From contig DATKKM010000003.1 in the NCBI GenBank assembly GCA_035542855.1, positions 1 to 12,445 of the forward strand: a DNA stretch of 12,445 nt, written 5' to 3'. The notes beneath the pieces are model-generated. The model made no database searches, was not told the origin of the DNA, and saw only the letters and a list, made by a program, of their open reading frames with translations. This document shows positions 7,002 through 12,445 of the stretch, piece by piece (the stretch's first letter is position 1; each line of letters opens with the position of its first letter). Made by a program: the position numbers and the translations under genes. This DNA is from DATKKM01 sp035542855. GTDB taxonomy: Bacteria; Chloroflexota; Dehalococcoidia; SM23-28-2; RBG-16-64-32.

Positions 7002-7065
7002 TCGTTGACGCCCGCGAGCCAGATTCTTCGCTTCGCTCAGAATGACATCGTCAATCCGCTATCGG

Positions 7066-8136
7066 TCAGGCGTCGAACAACGGAAGCGTGCCTTCGTGCG
7101 TCTCTCCATCGGAGAGGTTAGAGCAGTGGATACCCAGCAGGCGGAACTCGTCGCCCTCCTCAACCACCTTGTCCAGGAGGGCACCCGCCGCCGAACGGAT
7201 CGCCTCGGCGTCGTCGGTCGGGTCAGGGCGGCTCGTCTGGCGGGTGATCGTATGGAAGTTCGAGTAGCGCAGCTTGATGGCGATGGTGCGGGCGCGCATG
7301 CCGGCGTGGCGCAAGCGCTGGGCGACGCCGTTGGCCAGGCCGGCCAGCTCCTCGCGCAGAGCTGGGCCGTCGGGCAGGTCGCGCGGGAACGTCGTCTCGG
7401 CGCCGACGGACTTCGTCTCGCGCTCCGTGATGACTTCGCGCTCGTCGCGGCCGTTGGCCATTTCCCAGAGATCGCGGCCGCGCGCGCCGAACAGAGCCTC
7501 CAGCCGGTCCACGGGGGCGCTCGCGATGTCGCCGACGGTATGGAAGCCGGCCTCGGCCAGCGCTTTCTCAGAGCGCGGCCCGACGCCCCAGAGGACACGG
7601 GCGGGCATCGGCGCCAGGAAGGCGGCCTCCTTGCCCGGCGGCACGACCACCAGCCCGTCGGGCTTGCCGGCGTCCGAGGCGATCTTGGCGACGGTCTTGT
7701 TCGTGCCCACGCCGATGGACAGCGTGAGGCCCGTCTTCTCCTTCACGGCGCGCTTCAGGTACGCCGCCAGGCCCTTGGCCCCGCCGTAGGGCTTGTGCCG
7801 GCCGGTGACGTCCAGGAACGCTTCGTCCATCGACAGCGGCTCGACGAGCCGCGTCACCGAGCGGAAGACTTCCATCACCTGGCGGGAGATCTCGCCGTAG
7901 CGGTCGAAGCGGGGCGAGATGCGGATTGCGGCCGGGCAACGGCGCAGAGCGCGCGACATCGGCATGGCGCTGTGGATGCCGAACTTGCGGGCTTCGTAGG
8001 AGGCCGTGGTGACGACGCCGCGGCTCTCCGGCGGTCCCCCGACGACGACTGGCTTGCCCCGCAGCTCCGGGTTATCCAGCTGCTCCACGGAGGCGTAGAA
8101 GGCATCGAGATCGGCGTGAATGATCGTGCGGCCCAT
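7066..8136 (-). CDS. dinB: DNA polymerase IV (Y-family translesion polymerase)
   Basis: Error-prone polymerase that bypasses lesions and acts with the sliding clamp. In 356 residues the catalytic acidic residues are visible: Asp9 in IIHADLDAFYASVE and Asp104/Glu105 in LSMDEAFLDV. The steric-gate position is an aromatic (Tyr14). LSIGVGTNKTVAKIASD (139-155) is the conserved palm strand, GVGPRSEKALAEAGFHTVGD (184-203) the thumb helix-hairpin-helix, and KSVGAETTF (242-250) starts the little-finger domain. The C-terminal TLPLFDA resembles a clamp-binding QLxLF peptide. The frame is open upstream to 8262, but homology begins at ATG 8136 and TATCAT lies 9 nt before it. It is divergent from the LOG gene across 86 bp; I see no LexA-type box in the gap. 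Confidence 0.95.
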   Translation of the reverse strand: MGRTIIHADLDAFYASVEQLDNPELRGKPVVVGGPPESRGVVTTASYEARKFGIHSAMPMSRALRRCPAAIRISPRFDRYGEISRQVMEVFRSVTRLVEPLSMDEAFLDVTGRHKPYGGAKGLAAYLKRAVKEKTGLTLSIGVGTNKTVAKIASDAGKPDGLVVVPPGKEAAFLAPMPARVLWGVGPRSEKALAEAGFHTVGDIASAPVDRLEALFGARGRDLWEMANGRDEREVITERETKSVGAETTFPRDLPDGPALREELAGLANGVAQRLRHAGMRARTIAIKLRYSNFHTITRQTSRPDPTDDAEAIRSAAGALLDKVVEEGDEFRLLGIHCSNLSDGETHEGTLPLFDA

Positions 8137-8145
8137 GCTGCCAAC

Positions 8146-8151
8146 ATGATA
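8146..8151 (-). promoter_or_regulatory. Candidate -10 hexamer TATCAT for dinB
   Basis: TATCAT lies 9 nt before the dinB ATG on the minus strand, placing the transcript start at or within a few bases of the start codon. No ribosome site is seen and no clear -35 element is found at 16-18 nt. This fits a leaderless promoter of the TANNNT type. Confidence 0.4.
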
Positions 8152-8207
8152 CCGAGACGTTACGAGAGGGCGACGGCGAACTGGCATCGCAAGGTGTGCC
8201 CGGATGC

Positions 8208-8213
8208 TACACT
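8208..8213 (+). promoter_or_regulatory. Candidate extended -10 (TGC-TACACT) for the LOG gene
   Basis: TACACT preceded by TGC forms an extended -10 element 9 nt before ATG 8223. CTGGCA at 8181-8186 is a partial -35 but 21 nt away. No ribosome site precedes the ATG. The layout implies a leaderless or nearly leaderless mRNA and argues against the upstream in-frame GTG at 8196, which lies before the hexamer. Confidence 0.45.
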
Positions 8214-8222
8214 GGATACAGA

Positions 8223-9272
8223 ATGACGGACGTACGTCCGGCCCGGCGCCGCGCTTACACAACCAGAGATCCCGAGCTTGACGCGAAGATCGCGGAGCTT
8301 GTCGCAGCAGCGGGCGAATCCCCCAACAGCGACCTCCTGCAGGAGATGATCACCACGGCCGTGCGCCTCATGCGCGACCCGGCTGACCGCGGCGAGATGA
8401 AGCTGGTCAACGCTGCGCTGAAGGAGTTCGCTTACTCGTTCCACGTTTTCCGGGAGTACCGCGGCCACCGCAAGGTCTCGATCTTCGGGTCGGCGCGCAC
8501 GACGCCGGGGGAGGCCGTCTACGAGCACACGCGCCAGTTCGCGAAGGCGATGGCGGAGCACAACTGGATGGTGATCACGGGGGCCGGCCCGGGCATCATG
8601 GCCGCTGGCCATGAGGGCGCCGGCGCGGAGAAGAGCTTTGGCGCTTCGATCCGGCTGCCCCTGGAGTCGGAGCCGAACATCTTCATCCAGGGCAACACCA
8701 AGCTCATCAACTTCAAGTACTTCTTCACGCGCAAGGTGACGTTCATCAAGGAATCGGACGGCTTCGCGCTGCTGCCGGGCGGCTTCGGCACGATGGACGA
8801 GGCTTTTGAACTGCTCACCCTGATGCAGACGGGCAAGAGCGACCTGCACCCCGTAGTCCTGCTCGAGGAGCCGGGCGGTGACTACTGGGCGGAGTGGCTG
8901 CGCTTCATGGAGAAAGACCTGGTCGCGCGCAAGCTGATCTCCGGGGAGGACCTGCACCTGGTCTACCGCACCGAGTCGGTGGCGGCAGCCGTCGAGGAGC
9001 TGGTGCGGTTCTACGCCAACTACCAGTCGCAAAGGTACGTCGATGGGATTCTGGTCCTGCGCCTGCTGCGTCTGCCTCCGGAAGAAGAGATCGAGGCGTT
9101 GCGGACGTCGTTCGCGGACATCATAGGGCCGCTCGGCCTGCAGGCGACGGAGGCCAGCGTGGCAGAGATCGCGGACGGTGACGCGCTGTCCTGCCAGCGC
9201 CTGGCGGTGGACTTCAACCAGACGAGCGTGGGGCGGCTGCGGCTGCTGATCGACGCTCTGAACCACTTCTAG
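8223..9272 (+). CDS. LOG-family (TIGR00730-like) Rossmann-fold protein with extra terminal domains
   Basis: The central part is a LOG/lysine-decarboxylase-like fold: VSIFGSART (85-93), the nucleotide loop ITGAGPGIMAAGHEGAG (118-134), FFTRKVTFIKESDGFALLPG (167-186), and the signature PGGFGTMDE (185-193). Members with this signature include cytokinin-activating phosphoribohydrolases, which release the base from nucleoside 5'-monophosphates; other members are of unknown activity. At 349 residues it is much longer than the ~190-residue LOG core. About 80 residues precede the core, with a helical DLLQEMITTAVRLMRD stretch, and about 80 follow it (270-349) with no motif I recognise. Start chosen at ATG 8223 from the extended -10 just upstream. 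It is divergent from dinB with no obvious functional link. Cytoplasmic. Confidence 0.85.
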   Translation: MTDVRPARRRAYTTRDPELDAKIAELVAAAGESPNSDLLQEMITTAVRLMRDPADRGEMKLVNAALKEFAYSFHVFREYRGHRKVSIFGSARTTPGEAVYEHTRQFAKAMAEHNWMVITGAGPGIMAAGHEGAGAEKSFGASIRLPLESEPNIFIQGNTKLINFKYFFTRKVTFIKESDGFALLPGGFGTMDEAFELLTLMQTGKSDLHPVVLLEEPGGDYWAEWLRFMEKDLVARKLISGEDLHLVYRTESVAAAVEELVRFYANYQSQRYVDGILVLRLLRLPPEEEIEALRTSFADIIGPLGLQATEASVAEIADGDALSCQRLAVDFNQTSVGRLRLLIDALNHF

Positions 9273-9282
9273 ACGCGTATCT

Positions 9283-9300
9283 GCGGCAATCCGAAGCCGC
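9283..9300 (+). terminator. Weak hairpin after the LOG gene
   Basis: GCGGC (9283-9287) and GCCGC (9296-9300) form a 5-bp stem with an 8-nt loop, 10 nt after the stop codon. Only TT follows, so it is at best a poor intrinsic terminator. Confidence 0.25.
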
Positions 9301-9362
9301 TTACGTCTCGTCAGCAGGAAAACGCGCAAGACGCACCTAAGGTAGGCAAATATACGCCCACA

Positions 9363-9395
9363 GCGCTCAGATACGGGCTTAGTATGCGCTCAGAT
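9363..9395 (+). repeat. Direct repeat GCGCTCAGAT, two copies 23 nt apart
   Basis: Exact 10-base copies at 9363-9372 and 9386-9395, about two helical turns apart and 35-67 bases upstream of the -35 element of the DUF5679 promoter. This is the position expected for an activator binding the same face of the helix twice. No regulator is identified. Confidence 0.5.
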
Positions 9396-9429
9396 TCGCC
9401 GCGTTTGTGGAAAATGGCCGTTTTTCGTA

Positions 9430-9457
9430 TTGACACGTGTACTTGCCTCGTTATGCT
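9430..9457 (+). promoter_or_regulatory. Sigma-70-type promoter for the DUF5679/VOC operon
   Basis: A perfect TTGACA (9430-9435), 16-nt spacer and TATGCT (9452-9457), preceded by an A/T-rich run that may act as an UP element (GGAAAATGGCCGTTTTTCG). The expected transcript start is near 9464, which gives a leader of about 46 nt. This is the best promoter match in the window. Confidence 0.75.
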
Positions 9458-9477
9458 ATGCGGCAACCAACGAGGCA
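9444..9477 (+). promoter_or_regulatory. 9-bp inverted repeat overlapping the -10 element (operator or leader hairpin)
   Basis: TGCCTCGTT (9444-9452) and AACGAGGCA (9469-9477) are perfect inverted copies around 16 bases. The left arm covers the spacer end and first base of the -10; the right arm covers the predicted start of the RNA. A dimeric repressor bound here would block the promoter. Confidence 0.5.
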
Positions 9478-9478
9478 G

Positions 9479-9494
9479 CCCGTATAAGCACGGG
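9479..9494 (+). other. 5'-leader hairpin just before the ribosome site
   Basis: CCCGT-ATAAGC-ACGGG forms a 5-bp stem with a 6-nt loop, ending 3 nt before AAGGAGG. It would keep the leader ahead of the ribosome site folded and could stabilise the mRNA or affect translation. Confidence 0.45.
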
Positions 9495-9497
9495 AAC

Positions 9498-9504
9498 AAG
9501 GAGG
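9498..9504 (+). promoter_or_regulatory. Perfect Shine-Dalgarno AAGGAGG for the DUF5679 protein
   Basis: AAGGAGG followed by a 5-nt spacer and ATG 9510. This is the strongest ribosome site in the window. It rules out the longer in-frame start at 9384, which lies upstream of the promoter. Confidence 0.85.
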
Positions 9505-9509
9505 ATCAT

Positions 9510-9653
9510 ATGGAAGGTTACTGCCTGAAGTGCCGCACCAAGCGGCAGATGAGCAACCCGCAGAAGGTCACACTGAAGAACGGCCGCCCGGCAACGCAGG
9601 GCACCTGCCCGGTCTGCGGGACCAAGATCACGCGCATCGGCAAGGCCGAGTAG
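9510..9653 (+). CDS. Small zinc-ribbon protein, DUF5679 type
   Basis: A 47-residue protein with two CxxC pairs: YCLKC (Cys5, Cys8) and TCPVC (Cys33, Cys36), giving a four-cysteine zinc ribbon. Between them lies a basic, conserved-looking stretch with VTLKNGRPATQGTCPVCGTK (20-39), which I recognise as the DUF5679 pattern. Function is unknown for the family; a nucleic-acid or ribosome partner is possible given the many Lys/Arg residues, but this is inference. Strong promoter, leader hairpin and perfect ribosome site suggest high expression. The VOC gene follows after 26 bp on the same strand and is probably co-transcribed. Confidence 0.88.
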   Translation: MEGYCLKCRTKRQMSNPQKVTLKNGRPATQGTCPVCGTKITRIGKAE

Positions 9654-9658
9654 CAGGC

Positions 9659-9672
9659 GCCCCCAAAGGGGC
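9659..9672 (+). other. Hairpin that hides the VOC gene ribosome site
   Basis: GCCCC-CAAA-GGGGC forms a 5-bp stem with a 4-nt loop. The 3' arm contains the AAAGGGG Shine-Dalgarno (9665-9671), 8 nt before ATG 9680. Ribosomes ending DUF5679 translation at 9653 could open it, giving translational coupling. Confidence 0.45.
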
Positions 9673-9679
9673 AAACGGC

Positions 9680-10531
9680 ATGCTCGATCGCGTTGACAGG
9701 ATGATCCTGGCGGTGCGCGACAGCACCGCCGCCGCGGCAACGTTCGCCGAAGTACTGGGCGCTGAGAAAGTGCGCGAGGACTCCCTCAAGCAGCCCTACA
9801 ACGCAAAGCGGACTGTCGTCCAGGCGGGCGACAGCGAGTTCGAGCTCTGGGAGCCGGCGGGCGAAGGTCCAGTTGCCCAGCACATTGAGCGCTGGGGAGA
9901 AGGGATCTTCGCCGCCGGCTTCTCTTCATCTGACGTCGATGACGTCGCCCGCCGCCTGCAGAGCCACGGCCGCAAGTTCGAGAGCGCCGGCGGGCAACTC
10001 TTCCTGGAGCCAGATCAGACTTCCGGGATGCGGACGGTGATCCAGAAGACAGAGCGCCGCGACCGCGCCGGGCTGATCACAGGCCTCTACGAGACGACGA
10101 ACATCGTCGACGACCACGAGGCGACGGCGCGGCTCTACACCGAGCTCTTCGGCCTGGATGCCTCGCGCTTCTGCCCGATCAAGAGCAAGGCCTTCGGCTA
10201 CATCGGCACGCTCACGCTCTTCGATCCGCCGGCCCGCCTGGACCGTGTGGAGATCACTCAGACCACGGAGCCGGGCGCGATGCAGCGCTTTTACGAGAAG
10301 CGCGGGCAATCCCTCTACATGTGCTTCGTGGAGACGCCGGACTACGGGCCCATCCGCGCGAAGCTGGACGCGCGCGGCGGGCGCTACGCCATCGCCGCCG
10401 ATTACCCTGACGCCAGCATGTTCATCCACCCGACGGCGCTCTGCGGGATGTTGATGGGCGTCAGCGTCACCAATGAGGCGTGGCGCTGGTCCGGCCGTCC
10501 GGAGCTTGCGCCGAAGCACGCCCGCGCCTGA
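9680..10531 (+). CDS. Tandem VOC (glyoxalase/bleomycin-resistance fold) protein
   Basis: A 283-residue protein with two VOC modules in a row. Module 1 (about 4-125) starts RVDRMILAVRDSTAAAATFA and ends near MRTVIQK. Module 2 (about 135-263) contains TTNIVDDHEATARLYTELFG (139-158) and ends IHPTALCGMLMGVSV. VOC enzymes usually bind a metal through His/Glu on the first and last strands. Here the usual first-strand His is Arg6 or Asp5 in module 1 and missing in module 2, and the last-strand Glu is also not evident, so a metal-dependent lyase or epimerase role is doubtful; ligand binding is an alternative. ATG 9680 is chosen because AAAGGGG lies 8 nt upstream and homology starts there. It follows the DUF5679 gene as a likely second cistron and converges on the histidine kinase. 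Confidence 0.82.
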   Translation: MLDRVDRMILAVRDSTAAAATFAEVLGAEKVREDSLKQPYNAKRTVVQAGDSEFELWEPAGEGPVAQHIERWGEGIFAAGFSSSDVDDVARRLQSHGRKFESAGGQLFLEPDQTSGMRTVIQKTERRDRAGLITGLYETTNIVDDHEATARLYTELFGLDASRFCPIKSKAFGYIGTLTLFDPPARLDRVEITQTTEPGAMQRFYEKRGQSLYMCFVETPDYGPIRAKLDARGGRYAIAADYPDASMFIHPTALCGMLMGVSVTNEAWRWSGRPELAPKHARA

Positions 10532-10619
10532 GCAACATCAGCCGCAGACTGGCGCTGATTAGTCGCAGAATGACCAAGACGGCTTGATTGAATGACGCCC
10601 GGCAAGCGCCTACGGCGAA

Positions 10620-10646
10620 TCCGCGTTCAGTCCGCGAAAGTCCGCG
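10620..10646. repeat. Three TCCGCG units at 10-11 base period
   Basis: TCCGCG occurs at 10620, 10631 and 10641, in the gap between the convergent VOC and kinase genes. Upstream in the same gap, CCGCAGA (10542-10548) and GTCGCAGA (10562-10569) look like related units. The 128-base gap (10532-10660) shows no clear terminator hairpin with a T-tract for either gene. Confidence 0.5.
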
Positions 10647-10660
10647 CCTGAGCTGTTTCC

Positions 10661-11911
10661 CTAAGCTGCCGGCAGTTCCACGGTGACCGTCGTTCCCCGG
10701 TCAGGCTCGCTCTGGATGCCGATGTTGCCGCCGTGTCCATCGGCGATCCACCTGGCGATGGCCAGCCCCAGCCCGCTGCCGCCCATAGCCCGCGAGCGCG
10801 CCTTGTCCGCGCGGTAGAAGCGATCGAAGACGTGCGGGATGGACTCCGGCGGGATGCCCTTGCCCGTATCGGAAACGGCGATGCGCACATGCCCGTTCTC
10901 CTGGGCCACCGTGACATCCACTCGCCCACCGCTGTCCGTGTACTTCACCGAATTGTCGAGCAGGATCAGCAGCAGCTCGCCCAGGCGCTGCTCGTCGCCG
11001 GTGACTGTGGCGGCGCCGTTCGTGTGCGCCTCCATCGCGATCTCTTTCTCGCCGGCCAGCAGCTTCATCTGCCGTGTCATGTCCTCGGCCAGGCGCGACA
11101 TATCGACCGGCGCCTTTTCGAAGGCCGCGCCGCCGGAGTCCGCCCGCGCCAGCGTCAGCATCTGCCCGACGAGATAGGAGAGGCGGTCCGTCTCCTGAAT
11201 GATGTCGTTGACGTACTCGGGATCGGCCGGCTGGTCTGGTGAGCGCTTCATGACCTCGGCGTTGGCGCGGATCAGGGAGAGCGGCGTGCGCAGTTCGTGG
11301 GAAGCATCGGCGACGAAGGTGCGCTGGGCGTCCATGGAGGACTGGATCGGCTTGAGGGCGCGCCCGGCCAGCCACCAGCCTCCCATCGCGGCCAGCCAGA
11401 GGCCGGCCAGCCCGCCCACGCCAAGGATGAAGACGAGGCGGCGCAGGGCGTGGAGCTCCGGCTCGATGCTGCGGCCGACCTCAAAGTAGACAGTCTGCCC
11501 GCCGATCGCCTGGACCGGTTGCACGTAGGCGCGCAGCTGCTCGCCCTCGTTGGTGTGAAGCTCTATGTAGGTGGCGCCAGAAGACGTCTTGTTCGATAGG
11601 TCGCTGATCGTCGGCAGGCTGATCTGGTCGGCGCTCTCGCTGGCGGAGAGGGTACCGTTGGCGCCGGTGATCGCGTAGAAGTAGCCGCCCGCCGTGGCGA
11701 ACTGCACGTTGCGGTTTCCCGGATCGAAGAGGCCGCCGCCGCCGCGCACTGATTGGAGGAGGCGAGTGGAACGGACCCGCAGATCGCTGTCGACGTTGTC
11801 GTACAGGGAGCGCTGTTCGGTGAAGTACACCGCGCTGCCCAGGAGGACGAAGAGGACGGCGAAGGCCCCGGCGAACCAGAGGGTCAGCCGCCAGCGGGCC
11901 TGGCTAAACAC
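10661..11911 (-). CDS. Two-component sensor histidine kinase
   Basis: Inner-membrane sensor that autophosphorylates on His and passes phosphate to the adjacent regulator. In 416 residues: transmembrane helix 1 (about 9-30), an extracytoplasmic sensor region (31-155) of no family I recognise, helix 2 (157-182), a very short HAMP-like linker (GRALKPIQSSMDAQRTF), HisKA with His205 in ADASHELRTPL, then HATPase_c with Asn320 (LLLILLDNSVKYT), the G1 box VSDTGKGIP (346-354), F box FDRFYRAD and G2 box GGSGLGLA (377-384). All catalytic boxes are intact. The start is a GTG at 11911, with GGGGGAG in the end of the regulator gene 9 nt upstream. The regulator stop is 6 bp away, so the genes are co-transcribed and probably translationally coupled. 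Confidence 0.94.
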   Translation of the reverse strand: MFSQARWRLTLWFAGAFAVLFVLLGSAVYFTEQRSLYDNVDSDLRVRSTRLLQSVRGGGGLFDPGNRNVQFATAGGYFYAITGANGTLSASESADQISLPTISDLSNKTSSGATYIELHTNEGEQLRAYVQPVQAIGGQTVYFEVGRSIEPELHALRRLVFILGVGGLAGLWLAAMGGWWLAGRALKPIQSSMDAQRTFVADASHELRTPLSLIRANAEVMKRSPDQPADPEYVNDIIQETDRLSYLVGQMLTLARADSGGAAFEKAPVDMSRLAEDMTRQMKLLAGEKEIAMEAHTNGAATVTGDEQRLGELLLILLDNSVKYTDSGGRVDVTVAQENGHVRIAVSDTGKGIPPESIPHVFDRFYRADKARSRAMGGSGLGLAIARWIADGHGGNIGIQSEPDRGTTVTVELPAA

Positions 11912-11917
11912 GGCCCG

Positions 11918-12445
11918 CTACTCCCCCAGCGCGTAGCCAACGCCGCGCACGGTGCGGATCAGCTTGTGGCTCGCTCCCTTGTCCACCTTGCGGCGGAGGT
12001 AGGCCACGTAGACGTCCACCAGGTTGGAGTCGGTCGCAAAGTCGTAGCCCCACAGATGGTCCAGGATCTGCATGCGCGTGACGACGCGGCCCTGGTTCCG
12101 CATCAAGAACTCCAGCAGGCTGAACTCCTTCGGGGAGAGCTCAATCGTCGTGCCGTTACGCTGGGCGCGGCGCCGGCGCAGGTCCAGCGTCAGATCATCG
12201 ACCGAAAGCTCCTGCGGGTCGCGCGGCTGTACGCGGCGGCGGGAGAGGGCGCGGATGCGGGCCAGCAGCTCCTGGAAGGCGAATGGCTTGGCCAGGTAGT
12301 CGTCGGCGCCGGCGTCCAGGCCGCGCACGCGGTCGTCCACGCCGTCCAGCGCGGTCAGCAGCAGGACAGGAGTATCGACGCGGTTGCGGCGGAGGGAGCG
12401 GCAAACCTCGATTCCGTCCATCTGCGGGAGCATGATGTCCAGCAC
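11918..12445 (-). CDS. OmpR/PhoB-family response regulator (5' partial)
   Basis: DNA-binding response regulator partnered with the kinase that follows it. The gene runs off the right edge; only the last 175 residues are seen, and the first visible codon (GTG) is an internal Val, not a start. Receiver landmarks are the phospho-acceptor Asp3 (LDIMLPQMDG), Thr31 (VLLLTALDG) and Lys53 (LAKPFAF). The missing part should be about the first 45-50 residues, including the acidic pocket. The C-terminal winged helix (about 78-173) shows LSPKEFSLLEFLMRNQGRVV, DVYVAYLRRKVD and the ending IRTVRGVGYAL. Target genes cannot be deduced from this window. Confidence 0.95.
   Translation of the reverse strand: MLDIMLPQMDGIEVCRSLRRNRVDTPVLLLTALDGVDDRVRGLDAGADDYLAKPFAFQELLARIRALSRRRVQPRDPQELSVDDLTLDLRRRRAQRNGTTIELSPKEFSLLEFLMRNQGRVVTRMQILDHLWGYDFATDSNLVDVYVAYLRRKVDKGASHKLIRTVRGVGYALGE

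Larger units (their letters stand above)
6871..7046 (-). repeat. 176-bp structured element bounded by inverted repeats
   Basis: The left arm (6871-6894) begins GTCATCCTGAG and ends CGAAGGATCT. The right arm (7021-7046), read on the minus strand, begins GTCATTCTGAG and ends CGAAGAATCT. They form imperfect terminal inverted repeats of 24 and 26 bases. Arms of this kind (GTCATnCTGAGCGAAGCGAAG) are, from memory, a recurring intergenic motif in many unrelated bacteria. Between them lie strong hairpins and a T-box-like sequence on the minus strand. There is no open frame of interest, so no transposase is encoded. The element fills the gap between the convergent HD-GYP and dinB genes and could also end transcription from either side. 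Confidence 0.7.

Noticed and set aside
8137..8222. SOS (LexA) box controlling dinB
   Set aside because: No CTG-N10-CAG or GAAC-N4-GTTC type palindrome is present in the gap, although lineages with other LexA sites cannot be excluded.
7042..8226. Long plus-strand frame across dinB
   Set aside because: Antisense shadow of the conserved polymerase; no recognisable motif, and no ribosome site seen.
8137..8262. Upstream extension of dinB to the GTG/ATG-like start at 8262
   Set aside because: It would add 42 residues without homology, overlap the divergent LOG gene and pass through both candidate promoters. Polymerase homology begins at 8136.
8160..9329. Long minus-strand frame across the LOG gene
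   Set aside because: Antisense shadow of a gene with the PGGFGTMDE signature; its own translation has no recognisable features.
9384..9509. Longer N-terminus for the DUF5679 protein
   Set aside because: The extension would begin upstream of the TTGACA promoter and lacks zinc-ribbon sequence; AAGGAGG fixes the start at 9510.
9530..9679. Longer N-terminus for the VOC protein
   Set aside because: It overlaps the zinc-ribbon gene in another frame; a ribosome site and VOC homology point to ATG 9680.
10532..10660. Mobile element or small gene in the VOC/kinase gap
   Set aside because: No credible open frame or terminal repeats; only short TCCGCG-type units are seen.

Overview
The window is GC-rich bacterial chromosome, densely packed with ordinary single genes and short operons. 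I saw no phage, transposase, plasmid, CRISPR, tRNA or rRNA sequence. The taxon is an inference. A 47-residue zinc-ribbon protein of the DUF5679 type, an endonuclease III with a complete Fe-S cluster, a long LOG-family protein and several near-leaderless promoters (a -10 hexamer about 10 nt before the ATG) fit a Chloroflexota-like or other deep-branching, high-GC bacterium. No marker gene proves this. No gene-free stretch exceeds 300 bases; the longest are 9273-9509 and 6862-7065.

Layout. 2-775 (+): 3' part of a secreted serine hydrolase of the beta-lactamase/penicillin-binding fold, cut by the left edge. 857-1588 (+): endonuclease III (nth), overlapping by 4 bases the convergent 1585-3039 (-) MFS_3-type exporter. 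3120-4319 (-): a DegT/DnrJ/EryC1 PLP aminotransferase that probably shares a transcript with the exporter. 4385-5179 (+): an SDR dehydrogenase transcribed divergently from the aminotransferase; the short gap holds a palindrome with a perfect TATAAT. 5287-6861 (+): a membrane GAF/HD-GYP protein, predicted cyclic-di-GMP phosphodiesterase. 6862-7065: a gap with a 176-bp structured element bounded by inverted repeats. 7066-8136 (-): DNA polymerase IV (dinB). 8223-9272 (+): a LOG-family protein divergent from dinB. 9273-9509: a regulatory region with the clearest sigma-70 promoter of the window, overlapped by an inverted repeat. 9510-9653 (+) DUF5679 protein and 9680-10531 (+) tandem-VOC protein, likely one operon. 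10661-11911 (-) sensor histidine kinase and 11918-12445 (-) OmpR-type response regulator, the latter cut by the right edge; these form a two-component operon read regulator first.

How genes work together. nth (base excision) and dinB (translesion synthesis) are both DNA-repair genes but lie apart. The aminotransferase, exporter and SDR could form a small aminosugar or aminocyclitol-type synthesis and export group; this is inference. The HD-GYP protein and the kinase/regulator pair are signalling modules with no visible target genes here.

Most unusual is non-coding. The 6871-7046 element has inverted-repeat ends, nested hairpins and, on the minus strand, a sequence close to the T-box antiterminator motif, yet no gene follows it. 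The recurring promoter-next-to-ATG arrangement and the palindromic control regions at 4326-4340 and 9444-9477 are next. I found no convincing new multi-gene system.
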